DNA of 38,319 bases from Rubrivivax gelatinosus (GTDB taxonomy: Bacteria > Pseudomonadota > Gammaproteobacteria > Burkholderiales > Burkholderiaceae_C): contig NZ_NRRU01000053.1 of the NCBI RefSeq assembly GCF_016583785.1, positions 1 to 38,319 of the forward strand. Reading direction: 5' to 3'. The notes beneath the pieces are model-generated. The model was not told where the DNA came from, ran no database searches, and saw only the letters and a list, made by a program, of their open reading frames with translations. The position numbers were made by a program, and so were the translations under genes. Shown here piece by piece: positions 1 through 9,000 of the stretch; position 1 is the first letter of the stretch; the number at the start of each line of letters is the position of its first letter.

Positions 1-1
1 G

Positions 2-382
2 CCCCCGCCGCCGGCTCCGGTCAGCGAAAAGGTCACCTTCGCCGCTGACGCGTTCTTCGACTTCGACAAGGCTGTGCTCAAGCCCGAAGCCAAGACCAAG
101 CTGGACGACCTCGTCGGCAAGACCAAGGGTGTCAACCTGGAAGTCGTGATCGCCGTCGGCCACACCGACGCGACCGGCCCGGACGGTTACAACCAGAAGC
201 TGTCGGTCAAGCGCGCCGATGCCGTCAAGGCCTACCTGGTCGACAAGGGTGTCGAGAAGAACCGCGTCTACACCGAAGGCAAGGGCGAAAAGCAGCCGAT
301 CGCCGACAACAAGACCCGCGAAGGCCGCGCGAAGAACCGTCGCGTGGAAATCGAAGTCGTCGGTACCCGCGCCAAGCAGTAA
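2..382 (+). CDS. ompA: OmpA-family outer membrane protein, C-terminal part (5' end outside window)
   Basis: The reading frame is open from the left edge and stops at TAA 380-382, so only the last 126 codons are present. A proline-rich stretch (PPPPAPV) leads into an OmpA C-terminal, peptidoglycan-binding domain. The visible family features are the start of the domain (KVTFAADAFFDFDKA), the GHTDATG loop, the NQKLSVKRADAVKAYL helix, and the closing NRRVEIEV, which carries the Asn and Arg residues that contact diaminopimelate. The protein would anchor the outer membrane to peptidoglycan; its beta-barrel or lipoprotein N-terminus lies outside the window. The position just before ubiG is usual in Burkholderiales. 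A GTG at 74 is in frame but lies inside the domain and is not a credible start. Confidence 0.92.
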   Translation, partial: PPPPAPVSEKVTFAADAFFDFDKAVLKPEAKTKLDDLVGKTKGVNLEVVIAVGHTDATGPDGYNQKLSVKRADAVKAYLVDKGVEKNRVYTEGKGEKQPIADNKTREGRAKNRRVEIEVVGTRAKQ

Positions 383-408
383 AGCCCCGGAACCCTCGGG
401 TTCCCTTC

Positions 409-438
409 GAAACCCCGCTTCGGCGGGGTTTCTCGTTT
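409..438 (+). terminator. Rho-independent terminator after ompA
   Basis: A perfect 10-bp stem (409-418 with 423-432) closes on a TTCG tetraloop and is followed by a T-rich run (TTTCTCGTTT). It lies 27 nt after the ompA stop and should separate the abundant ompA message from ubiG. Confidence 0.88.
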
Positions 439-458
439 GTCGAGCTTAGGATTCGGTC

Positions 459-1163
459 ATGACAGTCAATGCCGATGCCCAGGAACTGGCCAAGTTCAGC
501 GATCTGGCCCACCGCTGGTGGGATCCGGAGAGCGAATTCAGGCCCTTGCACGAGATCAACCCGCTGCGTCTGGACTGGATAGACGGGCTCGCCGGCTTGC
601 GCGGCAAGACCGTGCTCGACGTCGGCTGCGGCGGTGGCGTGCTGTCCGAGTCGATGGCGCGCCGGGCCAGCCATGTCACCGGCATCGACCTGTCGACCAA
701 GGCACTGGGTGTGGCGCGGCTGCATGCGCTCGAATCCGAGCTGCTGAATCTCGAGTACCGCGAGATCGCCGCCGAAGCGCTGGCGGCCGAGCGCCCGCAG
801 AGCTTCGACGTCGTCACCTGCATGGAGATGCTCGAACACGTGCCGGACCCGGCTTCGGTCGTCGACGCCTGCACGCGGCTGGCCAAGCCGGGCGGCTGGG
901 TCTTTTTCTCGACGCTCAACCGCAACCCCAAGGCCTTCCTGTTCGCGATCGTCGGCGCCGAGTACGTGCTCAAGCTGCTGCCGCGCGGCACGCACGAGTA
1001 CGAACGTTTCATCCGCCCGAGCGAACTGGCGCGCTGGTGCCGTGACGCCGGCCTGTCGCCGGCCGGCAGCCGGGGGCTGCAGTACAACCCGCTGACCAAG
1101 CGCTACTGGCTGTCCGACGACACCAGCGTCAACTACCTCGTCGCCGCGCGCAAGCCCGCCTGA
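459..1163 (+). CDS. ubiG: Ubiquinone biosynthesis O-methyltransferase UbiG
   Basis: SAM-dependent O-methyltransferase of 234 aa acting on the two O-methylation steps of ubiquinone synthesis (2-polyprenyl-6-hydroxyphenol and 3-demethylubiquinol). The N-terminal region ([31 protein letters not shown]) is the hallmark of UbiG. It is followed by the SAM-binding motif [17 protein letters not shown] (about residues 53-68) and the [11 protein letters not shown] motif. Length matches the family. The ATG at 459 has a TTAGGA ribosome-binding site. The stop overlaps the gph start by one base (TGATG), so the two genes are translationally coupled. Confidence 0.96.
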   Translation: MTVNADAQELAKFSDLAHRWWDPESEFRPLHEINPLRLDWIDGLAGLRGKTVLDVGCGGGVLSESMARRASHVTGIDLSTKALGVARLHALESELLNLEYREIAAEALAAERPQSFDVVTCMEMLEHVPDPASVVDACTRLAKPGGWVFFSTLNRNPKAFLFAIVGAEYVLKLLPRGTHEYERFIRPSELARWCRDAGLSPAGSRGLQYNPLTKRYWLSDDTSVNYLVAARKPA

Positions 1164-1825
1164 TGGCCCGCGCCGCCGCGGTGCTGTTCGACCTCGACGG
1201 CACGCTCGTCGACAGCGCTCCCGACCTCGCCGGCGCCGCCAACGACCTGCGCCGTGCGCAAGGCCTGGCGCCGCTGCCGTACGAACGCCTGCGTCCCATG
1301 GTGGGCACCGGCGCGCGCGGCATGGTCGGCGTCGCTTTCGGGCTGGCTCCCGGAGACCCGGGCTTCGAGGAACTGCGCGACGCCTTCCTGGCGCGTTATG
1401 CCGCCCGGCTGCTGGACGAGACCCGCATCTTCGAGGCCATCGAGCCGGTGCTCGCGGCACTCGACGCCGCCGGCTTGCGCTGGGGCATCGTGACGAACAA
1501 GGCGATGCGCTACGCCGAGCCGGTGGTGCGTGGCCTGGCGCTGGACGTCCGGGTCGCGGCGCTGGTCGCCGGCGACACGACGCCGTTCTCCAAACCGCAC
1601 CCCGAACCGCTGCTGGAAGCCTCGCGCCGGCTGGGGGTGTTGCCGACCGATTGTGTCTACGTCGGTGACGACCACCGCGACATCGTCGCCGGCCGCGCCG
1701 CAGGCATGCGCACGCTGGCGGCGGGCTGGGGTTACCTCGGCAGCGGCGAGCCGATCGAGGCCTGGGGCGCCGATGCGGTGCTTGCCGATCCGATCGCGCT
1801 CTTGCAATGGCTGGAAGTGGCCTAA
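1163..1825 (+). CDS. gph: HAD-family phosphatase, phosphoglycolate phosphatase Gph type
   Basis: Hydrolase of 220 aa of the haloacid dehalogenase superfamily. Motif I is DLDGT with the nucleophile Asp10 and acid/base Asp12; motif II is VTNK; motif III is SKPHPEP; motif IV is GDDHRDIVAGRAAG. The helical cap lies between motifs I and II. In the family it removes phosphate from 2-phosphoglycolate, formed during DNA repair or photorespiration. Some ubiG-linked homologues in other bacteria (MupP) instead act on MurNAc-6-phosphate, and sequence alone does not decide between them. The stop codon TAA (1823-1825) is also the start of the probable -10 box of ssrA. Confidence 0.88.
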   Translation: MARAAAVLFDLDGTLVDSAPDLAGAANDLRRAQGLAPLPYERLRPMVGTGARGMVGVAFGLAPGDPGFEELRDAFLARYAARLLDETRIFEAIEPVLAALDAAGLRWGIVTNKAMRYAEPVVRGLALDVRVAALVAGDTTPFSKPHPEPLLEASRRLGVLPTDCVYVGDDHRDIVAGRAAGMRTLAAGWGYLGSGEPIEAWGADAVLADPIALLQWLEVA

Positions 1826-1828
1826 ACT
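1802..1828 (+). promoter_or_regulatory. Candidate sigma-70 promoter for ssrA inside the end of gph
   Basis: TTGCAA (1802-1807) and TAAACT (1823-1828) each match four of six consensus bases, with a 15-nt spacer. The mature tmRNA 5' end at 1838 lies 9 nt after the -10 box, so a primary transcript would need only slight trimming by RNase P. The -10 box contains the gph stop codon. The match is weak and the spacer short. Confidence 0.42.
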
Positions 1829-1837
1829 AGGGACCTT

Positions 1838-2211
1838 GGGACCGACCTGGCTTCGACGTGGGTGCGGAGTCGACGCGGGGCATGCCGAGCACCAGTTCGC
1901 TCGTAAATCCACTGGAAACAAAGTAACTGCGAACGACGAACGTTTCGCCCTCGCCGCTTAACACCGGTGAGCCTCGCAACAGTTGGCCGATGGGCTGGGT
2001 CTGAGGCGGTAACGCCGAAGACTGCGAGGTCATTCACATTGGCTCGTCCCGTGCCGGGTCACTCGGCTCGGGCCTAAAACCAAGTGACTCGGGGAACGGA
2101 TAGCGTGCTGCTGCGCGATCCGGTCCCTCAAACTCAAATCAGCCAGCTACGCATGTAGAACCGTCCGGCGATGGCTTGCGGACGGGGGTTCGATTCCCCC
2201 CGGTTCCACCA
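1838..2211 (+). ncRNA. ssrA: tmRNA (ssrA), tag peptide (A)NDERFALAA
   Basis: Transfer-messenger RNA for rescue of stalled ribosomes with SmpB. The 5' acceptor strand GGGACCG (1838-1844) pairs with CGGTTCC (2201-2207; one G-U pair), followed by A and an encoded CCA at 2209-2211. The T arm is visible as GGGGG-TTCGATT-CCCCC, and the conserved 5' segment CTGGCTTCGACG is present. The tag frame begins at GCG 1929-1931 and reads A-N-D-E-R-F-A-L-A-A with TAA at 1959-1961. The C-terminal ALAA targets tagged proteins to ClpXP. The length of 374 nt is ordinary for a one-piece proteobacterial tmRNA. Confidence 0.97.
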
Positions 2212-2220
2212 TCCAAACCG

Positions 2221-2254
2221 AAGGCCCCGGCCGCGCAAGCGACCGGGGCCTTTT
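2221..2254 (+). terminator. Rho-independent terminator of ssrA
   Basis: A 10-bp stem (2221-2230 with 2243-2252) with a 12-nt loop ends in TTTT, ten bases after the tmRNA CCA. On the minus strand the hairpin lies 18 nt past the stop of the convergent permease gene and may serve it too, though without a clean T run. Confidence 0.88.
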
Positions 2255-2272
2255 CTCTGTCTGCCGCCGGCC

Positions 2273-3187
2273 TCAGCGCCGGTTGGACACGAAGATGCCG
2301 CCGACGATGAGCGCGAAGGCGAGCCCGTGGTAGAGATGCGGCGGCTCGCCCAGCAGCGCCGCCGACAGCAGCGCGGCGAACAGCGGCGTCAGGTTGGCGA
2401 AGAAGCCGGCGAGCGCCGGGCCGACGGCGCCGACGCCCAGGCCCCAGCAGCGATAGGCCACGACCGATGGACCGACCGCGATGAAGACCAGCGCCGCGAC
2501 CACCGTCGGCGACCACAGCACCGGCTGCGGCATCCAGATCGCTTCGCCGACCGCCGACAGCGTCGCCCAGGCCAGGCCGAACAGCACCTGCACCATCAGC
2601 GCCTCGGCCCAGTTCCAGTCCGGCCGCTGCTCGCCGCTCATGGACGCCGGCGGGCGTGCCAGCTGCCAGCTGTAGCCGGCCCAGGACAGCGCCGCGACCA
2701 GGATCCACAGGTCACCGGCGACGAGCCGGATCGAGCCGATCTGCAGCAGGTCGCCGCGTACCAGCACGATGACGACGCCGGCCAGCGACAGCAGCGCCCC
2801 GAGCAGCTGCGTCGGCCGCGGCCGCTCGCGGTAGAAGATCGCGCCGACCAGCATCATCCACACCGGGATGCTCGCGGCGATCAGCGTCACGTTGATCGGC
2901 GTCGAGGTGTGCAGCGCCAGGTACTGCAGCGCGTTGTAGGCGCCGACGCCCAGCAGCCCGAGCACTGCCAGCGGCCGCCAGCGCGCGCGGATCTCGGCTC
3001 GTTTCTCGGGCGTGACGACGGCGCGCCAGCCCAGCGGCAGCAGGATGGCCAGCGCCAGCCACCAGCGCAGGCAGTTCAGCAGCAGTGGGGGCAGGCTGGG
3101 CGCGAGCAGGCGGCCGAGCAGGGCGTTGCCTGCCCACAGCATGGCCGGCAGCGTCAGCAACGCTGCGATGCGGGGCGTGAGCGTCAT
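2273..3187 (-). CDS. DMT-superfamily (EamA) permease
   Basis: Inner membrane protein of 304 aa with about ten hydrophobic segments arranged as two EamA repeats (roughly residues 8-140 and 155-290). Typical family features are the N-terminal LPAMLWAGNALLGRLLA helix and the FFANLTPLFAALLSAALLGEP segment in the second repeat. Members export or exchange amino acids and other metabolites; the substrate cannot be read from sequence. The ATG at 3187 overlaps the stop of the upstream DUF2007 gene as ATGA, which decides the start. The frame stays open further upstream, but that stretch is a shadow of the neighbour. Confidence 0.9.
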   Translation of the reverse strand: MTLTPRIAALLTLPAMLWAGNALLGRLLAPSLPPLLLNCLRWWLALAILLPLGWRAVVTPEKRAEIRARWRPLAVLGLLGVGAYNALQYLALHTSTPINVTLIAASIPVWMMLVGAIFYRERPRPTQLLGALLSLAGVVIVLVRGDLLQIGSIRLVAGDLWILVAALSWAGYSWQLARPPASMSGEQRPDWNWAEALMVQVLFGLAWATLSAVGEAIWMPQPVLWSPTVVAALVFIAVGPSVVAYRCWGLGVGAVGPALAGFFANLTPLFAALLSAALLGEPPHLYHGLAFALIVGGIFVSNRR

Positions 3188-3489
3188 GCCGCGGGCCTCT
3201 CGGCGCCGCAGTTCCAGCATTGTTCGAACGGGCCTTCGACGATCTCGTGGCAGCGCGGGCAGGCCCAGGTGTGTTCGGGCGTGCGCCGCCATTCGGCGAG
3301 CAGCGCCTCGGCGCGGGCGCGGTCGGTTTCGGTGACCCAGACCTCGGGCAGGCTCTGGTCGGGCGGAATCTCGCCGGCGATGCCGCTGGCGTAGGCGCGC
3401 TGGACGCTGCAGGCGACGCCGGCCGCGGCCAGCTGGTCGGCCCACAGCGTGGCCAGTGCGAGGTTGGGTGCTTGAATCAGTCGTCTCAT
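3184..3489 (-). CDS. DUF2007 (putative signal-transducing) protein with C-terminal zinc ribbon
   Basis: Small protein of 101 aa. Residues 1-70 fit DUF2007, starting with the typical MRRLIQAPNLALATLWADQL, a fold related to PII-like and ACT-like domains. The C-terminus adds a zinc-ribbon motif, CPRC followed by CWNC. The function is unknown. The start at 3489 is chosen because family members begin at this MRRL; an ATG at 3504 would add five residues, and neither has a clear ribosome-binding site. It is coupled by ATGA overlap to the permease downstream, which suggests a joint role. Confidence 0.8.
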   Translation of the reverse strand: MRRLIQAPNLALATLWADQLAAAGVACSVQRAYASGIAGEIPPDQSLPEVWVTETDRARAEALLAEWRRTPEHTWACPRCHEIVEGPFEQCWNCGAERPAA

Positions 3490-3570
3490 GGGGCGGCGGA
3501 TCATGCCACTGCCGGCGCCGCCCTTCGCCTTGGCTTAACCTCGCCGGCTGGAATACCGAGAGGAGTTGCC

Positions 3571-4554
3571 ATGTCGCGCGCCATCCAGATCCAGGCTTTC
3601 GGCGGCCCCGAAGTGTTGCAGTGCGTCGACCTGCCGGTCGGCGAACCGGGCCCGGGGCAAGTCCGTATCCGCCACCATGCCTGCGGCCTGAACTACATCG
3701 ACGTCTACCAGCGCACCGGCCTGTACCAGAACCCGTTGCCGCTGGTGCTGGGCATGGAGGGCGCGGGTGTGGTCGAGGCCGTCGGCGACGGCGTTGCGCA
3801 CCTGCAGGTCGGCGACCGCGTCGCCTACGCGGCGGGCACGCCGGGCGCGTACAGCCAAGCCCGCGTGATGGCCGCGACCCAGGTCGTGCAGCTGCCCGAT
3901 GGCATCGACTTCGAGACCGGCGCGGCGATGATGCTCAAGGGCCTGACCGCGCAGTACCTGCTGAAGAAGACGCTGCCGGTCGAAGGCCTGGAGCCGGGCG
4001 ACTGGGTGCTGTTCCACGCCGCGGCCGGCGGCGTCGGCCTGATCGCCTGCCAGTGGGCGCGTGCGCTCGGTCTGCGCCTGATCGGCACCGCCGGCAGCGC
4101 CGCCAAGTGCGCGCTGGCGCTCGAATGCGGCGCCACGCAGATGATCGACTACTCGCGCGAGGACTTCGTCGCCCGCGTCAAGGAGATCACCGGCGGGCGC
4201 GGCGTCAAGGTCGTCTACGACTCGGTCGGCCGCGACACCTTCGAGGGCAGCCTGTCCTGCCTGCGCCCGTTCGGGCTGTTCGCGAGCTTCGGCAGCTCCT
4301 CCGGCCCGGTGCCGCCGTTCGCGCTCGCGACGCTGGCGGCCAAGGGCTCGCTTTACGCCACCCGGGCGACGCTGTTCACCCACATCGCGACGCGCGAACG
4401 CACGCAGCAGATGGCCGACGAACTCTTCGACGTCGTCGCCAGCGGCGAGGTGAAGATCCGCATCGACCAGCGCTACGCGCTCGAGGACGTGGCCGAAGCG
4501 CACCGGGCGCTCGAAGCGCGGCGCACCACCGGCTCGACCGTGCTGCTGCCCTGA
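3571..4554 (+). CDS. qor: NADPH:quinone oxidoreductase (QOR1-type, zinc-free MDR family)
   Basis: Medium-chain reductase of 327 aa. The N-terminal GroES-like domain contains HACGLNYIDVYQRTGLY and LGMEGAGVVEAVG, both typical of quinone oxidoreductase 1. The Rossmann nucleotide site is HAAAGGVGLIACQWARALG (about residues 149-167). The cysteine and histidine ligands of zinc alcohol dehydrogenases are absent. The expected reaction is NADPH-dependent one-electron reduction of quinones, cytoplasmic and homodimeric. The ATG at 3571 follows GAGAGGA with good spacing; the frame is open further upstream but has no better start. Confidence 0.93.
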   Translation: MSRAIQIQAFGGPEVLQCVDLPVGEPGPGQVRIRHHACGLNYIDVYQRTGLYQNPLPLVLGMEGAGVVEAVGDGVAHLQVGDRVAYAAGTPGAYSQARVMAATQVVQLPDGIDFETGAAMMLKGLTAQYLLKKTLPVEGLEPGDWVLFHAAAGGVGLIACQWARALGLRLIGTAGSAAKCALALECGATQMIDYSREDFVARVKEITGGRGVKVVYDSVGRDTFEGSLSCLRPFGLFASFGSSSGPVPPFALATLAAKGSLYATRATLFTHIATRERTQQMADELFDVVASGEVKIRIDQRYALEDVAEAHRALEARRTTGSTVLLP

Positions 4555-4561
4555 CGGCCCT

Positions 4562-5341
4562 TCAGTCGGCCACCGCGTCACGGTAGGCGTGCCAGGACGC
4601 GTGGCCGACCAGCGGCGCCGCCACCAGCAGCCCGAGAAAGCCGGGCAGCAGCGCCAGGCCGACGATGACGACGATCAGCCCGGCCCACAGCGCCATCACC
4701 AGCGGCTGGCCCAGCACCAGCCGCACGCTGGTCAGCCCGGCGCTGATGGCGTCGGTGCGGCGGTGCAGGATCATCGGGATCGAGACCGCCGAGATCGCGT
4801 AGATCAGCGCCGCGAAGACCGCGCCGACGGCAGCCCAGGCGGCGATGAAGCCGAGGTTGGCCGGCTGCAGCAGCGCCAGCAGCGAGCCGCGGAAGTCGGG
4901 CATGCCGTCGAAGCTGAGCGCGAACACGACCAGCGTCGCGCGCCCCCACAGCATCTCCAGCACCAGCAGCACGAAGCCGAAGATCGCCATCTGGCCGCTT
5001 CTGGCACGCCAGGCGAGCAGCGAGTCGACGAGAGCCGGCTTCGCGCCGGCCTCGAGCACCTGGCTCGCCCGGTACAGCCCCAGGCACAGGAAGGGGCCCA
5101 TCAGCAGGAAACCCGCCGACAGCGCCAGCGTCCAGGCCGGCGCCTGTTCGAAGACGAGCAGCAGCAGCCAGCCCATGACGACGAAGCAGGCGCCGTAGAA
5201 CAGGCCGATCGCCGGGCAGCGGCGGAAGTCGCGCCAGCCGGCGGCGAGCCAGCGCAGCGGCGCACCTGGCGCCAGAGCACGCAGCGGCGGCAGCGAGGAC
5301 GGCGGCTCGGCCGCGACGTCGGGCGTCTCGAGCGGGGACAT
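4562..5341 (-). CDS. DUF2189 domain-containing integral membrane protein
   Basis: Protein of 259 aa with about six membrane segments after a proline-rich cytoplasmic N-terminus. The family feature is the region after residue 27: LRWLAAGWRDFRRCPAIGLFYGACFVVMGWLLLLV, followed by FLLMGPFLCLGLYRASQ. DUF2189 proteins are common in proteobacteria and have no established function; some sit near cytochrome oxidase genes, which is not the case here. It converges on qor with only 7 nt between stop codons. The start ATG at 5341 lacks a strong ribosome-binding site. Confidence 0.85.
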   Translation of the reverse strand: MSPLETPDVAAEPPSSLPPLRALAPGAPLRWLAAGWRDFRRCPAIGLFYGACFVVMGWLLLLVFEQAPAWTLALSAGFLLMGPFLCLGLYRASQVLEAGAKPALVDSLLAWRARSGQMAIFGFVLLVLEMLWGRATLVVFALSFDGMPDFRGSLLALLQPANLGFIAAWAAVGAVFAALIYAISAVSIPMILHRRTDAISAGLTSVRLVLGQPLVMALWAGLIVVIVGLALLPGFLGLLVAAPLVGHASWHAYRDAVAD

Positions 5342-5426
5342 GCAGGCCAGCCTAGGCCTGAAGCGTTCGCCTTGATACGGGATAAGTGCGGAGCGCCGCG
5401 AGGAGTTCCGCGGGTGGCGCCCGGGG

Positions 5427-5945
5427 CTACTTGCCGCCGCGGCGCACGCGCAGCACCTCGTCGAGCACGAGGCAGATCGCGCCCAGCGTGATCGCGGCGT
5501 CGGCGAGGTTGAAGCTGGGGAAGTAGCCGCCGGCGAACATCGGCTTGAGGAAGCCGAAGCGGAACTGCAGGAAGTCGATGACGTGGCCGTGGATCAGCCG
5601 GTCGATGACGTTGCCGACGGCGCCGCCCAGGATCATCGTCACCGCGAAGGCGAACAGCCGCTGCGCCGCGTGGCTGGAGAGCATCCAGACGATGGCGGCC
5701 GACGCGATCAGGCCGACGATGACGAAGAACCAGCGCTGCCAGCCGGCGGCGTCGGCGAGGAAGGAGAACGCCGCGCCGCTGTTGTGCACGCGCACGATGT
5801 TGAAGAAGCCGGTGACGACGCGGGCTTCGCCGTCCTGGAAGTAACCGAGTATCAGCGTCTTCGTGAACTGGTCCAGGACGACGACGATGAAGGCGAGACC
5901 GAGCCAGAACGGCAGGCGGTTGGACGTGCGCGAAGACGTGGCCAT
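5427..5945 (-). CDS. lspA: Lipoprotein signal peptidase (prolipoprotein signal peptidase II)
   Basis: Inner membrane aspartyl protease of 172 aa that cleaves diacylglyceryl-modified prolipoproteins before the lipidated Cys. Four membrane helices are visible. Family motifs are DQFTKTLI near residue 25, [15 protein letters not shown] at 49-63, [15 protein letters not shown] at 111-125 and FNLAD at 145-149. The catalytic dyad is Asp124 and Asp149 (Asp124 and Asp143 in the Pseudomonas enzyme). The start at 5945 gives the usual length; the frame is open into the kinase gene upstream, but that part is not LspA-like. In related bacteria lspA directly follows ileS; here a kinase gene separates them. 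Confidence 0.96.
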   Translation of the reverse strand: MATSSRTSNRLPFWLGLAFIVVVLDQFTKTLILGYFQDGEARVVTGFFNIVRVHNSGAAFSFLADAAGWQRWFFVIVGLIASAAIVWMLSSHAAQRLFAFAVTMILGGAVGNVIDRLIHGHVIDFLQFRFGFLKPMFAGGYFPSFNLADAAITLGAICLVLDEVLRVRRGGK

Positions 5946-6024
5946 GTAGACGGTGCAATGAACGGGCGTGCCGCCGGGCTCGGCGGACGGGGCGCTACTG
6001 TAGCGTGCGCCTGTGCCGCGGCGC

Positions 6025-9000
6025 TCAGGCGTCGAGCAGCCCCTGCAGCTGCGCGGCCAGCGCCTGCACGCGTTCGTGCAGCGTGCGCGCCTGGGCTTCG
6101 AGCGCCGCGGCGCCTTCGGCGGCGCGGGCCGCGTGCTCGACCTCGCGCGCCAGCGTCTGTAGCGCCTGGGCGCCGATCGCGCCGCAGGCACCGTGCAAGG
6201 AGTGCGCAGCGCCGGCCCAGGACGGCAGGCGTTCGTCGCCGCCGGCCGCCACCAGCGCCGGCATGCCTGCAGCGTAGACCTCGGCGAAGCGTCGGGCCAG
6301 GCGTTCGAGCACGTTGGGCCGCCCGCCCACCAGGCGCAGCGCGGCCGCGACGTCGATCTCCTCGACCGCCGCCAGGCGTTCGGCGAAACCGCTGCCCGGC
6401 GCCGGCCGGCTTGCGGGCGCCGTCGGCGGCGGCGCCGTCGCCGGCAGCCAGCGCAGCAGCGACGCATACAGCGCCTCCGGGTCCACCGGCTTGGCGACGT
6501 GGTCGTTCATGCCCGCTTCCAGGCAGGCCGCGCGGTCCTCGCCGAAGGCGTTGGCGGTCATCGCCAGGATGGGCCCGGCGTAGCCGCCGCGGCGCAGCTC
6601 GCGCGTCGCTTCCAGGCCGTCCATCTCGGGCATCTGCATGTCCATCAGCACCGCGGCGTAGTGCCGCGCCCGGCCCATGCGCACCGCCTCGCGGCCGTTG
6701 GGCGCGAGGTCGACTTCCAGCCCGACTGCGCGCAGCAACTCCAGCGCGACCTCCTGGTTGATCGGGTTGTCCTCCACCAGCAGCACCGGAGCGCCGGTGC
6801 CGCGCGTGCGCAGCAGGCTCTCGGCCTGGCCGGCGGCGCTGGCTGGCAGCGGCTCGGCATCGCCGCGCAGCACACGCTGCAGCGTGTCGTGCAGCGTCGA
6901 GGCGGTGATCGGCTTGAGCAGCACGGCGGCGAACTTCGCCGCCTCGGCCTCGCGGTGCATGGCCTCGTCGTCGAAGGCCGTGACCAGCAGCGCCGGTGCC
7001 TCGGCCGTCGCCGGCAGCGCGCGCAGCCGGTGCAGCGTCTGGATGCCGTCGAGCTCGGCCATGCGCCAGTCCAGCAGCAGCAGGTCATAGCGGCGGCCGG
7101 CCTCGGCGGCTGCGCGCGCGCCGTCGATGGCCGCTTCGCCCGATCCGAAGGCGTCGACCGCAAGGCCGAGACGGCGCAGCCGGTCGGTCAGGGCCTCGCG
7201 CGCTTCCGGCAGGTCGTCGGCCAGCAGCGCGCGCAGGCCCGTCAGCCGCGTGTTCGCGGCGCTGCCGCTGGCGTCCAGCGTCAGCCAGGCGCTGAACCAG
7301 AAACGGCTGCCGACGCCGGGCTCGCTTTCGGCCCCGGCCTCGCCGCCCATCATCGTCGCCAGGTGGCGCGTCAGCGCCAGCCCCAGGCCGGTGCCGCCGT
7401 GGCGCCGGCTGGTCGAGCTGTCGACCTGTTCGAACGCCTGGAACAGCGAGCCCAGGCGCTCGCGCGGGATGCCGCTGCCGGTGTCCGAGACATTGAAGGC
7501 GATCAGCACCTGGCCCTCGCGCTCCTGCATCCGGTTGGCCTGCACCCGGACCCAGCCGCGTTCGGTGAACTTGACCGCGTTGGACAGCAGGTTCAGCAGC
7601 GCCTGCATCAGGCGCGTCGGGTCGCCGACCAGGCGGTCGGGCACGCTGTCGGTGTCCAGCACCAGTTCGATCTGCTTGCGCTGGGCGTCGGTCGACACGG
7701 TCTGGAAGGCGCGTGCCAGCAGCGTGTCCAGCGAGAAGGGAATGGTCTCGAGCTCGAAACGCCCAGCCTCGATCTTGGACAGGTCGAGCACGTCGTTGAG
7801 GATCTGCAGCAGGTGCTGCGCCTGGCTGCGGATCTTGCCCAGGCGCTCGCGTTCGGTCGCGTCGCCGGCGTCGCGCAGCAGCAGGTGCGCCAGGCCGATG
7901 ATCGCGTTCATCGGCGTGCGGATCTCGTGGCTGATGTTGGCCAGGAAGGCGCTCTTGGAGCGGCTCGCGGCTTCGGCGCGGTCGCGCGAGACGACGAGCT
8001 CCTCGTTGGCCTGCTGCAGCGCGGTCTCGGCGCGTTTTTGCGCCGTGATGTCGATCGCCATCACGTAGAAGCCGCTGACCTGGCCGTCGCTGCGCCGGTC
8101 GGGCACGTAGTGCACGAGCAGGTCCTTGGGCTCGCCCTGGCGCGTGATGCTGCGCTCCAGGCGCTGCATGTCGCCGGCGTAAGTGGCCACTATGTGCTCC
8201 TGCTGCCGCTGCACGTAGTCGGCGCCGAGCAGCTCGGCCATCGGCCGGCCGATGATCTCTTCGGGCTGCAGGCCGAACCATTCGCAGTAGCCACGGTTGG
8301 CGAACTGGCAGCGCAGCTCGCGGTCCCAGTAGGCGACCAGGCCGGGCAGGCTGTCGGCGATCATGCGCGCGGAGCGTTCGGCCTCGGCCAGCCCGGCGAT
8401 CGCACGCTTGAGTTCCAGCGTGCGTTCCTCGACCAGGTGCTGCAGGTGCAGGCGGTGGCGCCGCAGCTCCTCGGTGGTGTTGCGGCGTTCGGTGACGTCG
8501 TCGAGCGAGGTCACGACGGCCAGCAGCCGGCCGTCGTCCGGGGCGTGCACCGGTTCGGCGTTGAGCCGGAACCAGCGCAGCGCGCCGTCGGGGCCGCGCA
8601 GCTGCAGTTCGAGGTCGCGCGCTTCGCCGCCCAGGCCGGCCAGCGACTCGACCGCCTGCAGCGCGGGCTCGCTGGCGGCGTCGATCGGTTCCCAGCCGAT
8701 GTGGCGCACGTCGCGGCCGCGCAGCCAGTCCACCGGCTGCTGCAGCAGGCGTTCGGCGGCGGGGTTGGCGTCGACGATGCGGCCGTCGGGCGCGCGCACG
8801 ACGATGCCTTCGTTGAGCACCTCGAAGACCGAACGAAAACGCGCTTCGCTCTCGCGCAGCGCCTGTTCGCCGCGGCGCGTGTCGGTGACGTCGCTGGCGA
8901 CGCCGACCAGGCCGACGATGCGGCCGCTGCCGTCGCGCAGCGCGGCCTTGCTGACGACGAAGTGGCGCTCGCCGGCGGGTGTCGGCAGGCGCTGCTCGAA

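Noticed and set aside
1838..2273. tmRNA 3' end as an integration site of a genomic island
   Set aside because: No integrase, no repeat of the 3' end downstream, and the terminator and next gene follow at once.
3530..3558. Promoter TTGGCT-17-ATACCG for qor
   Set aside because: It would place transcript start inside or after the ribosome-binding site at 3558-3564.
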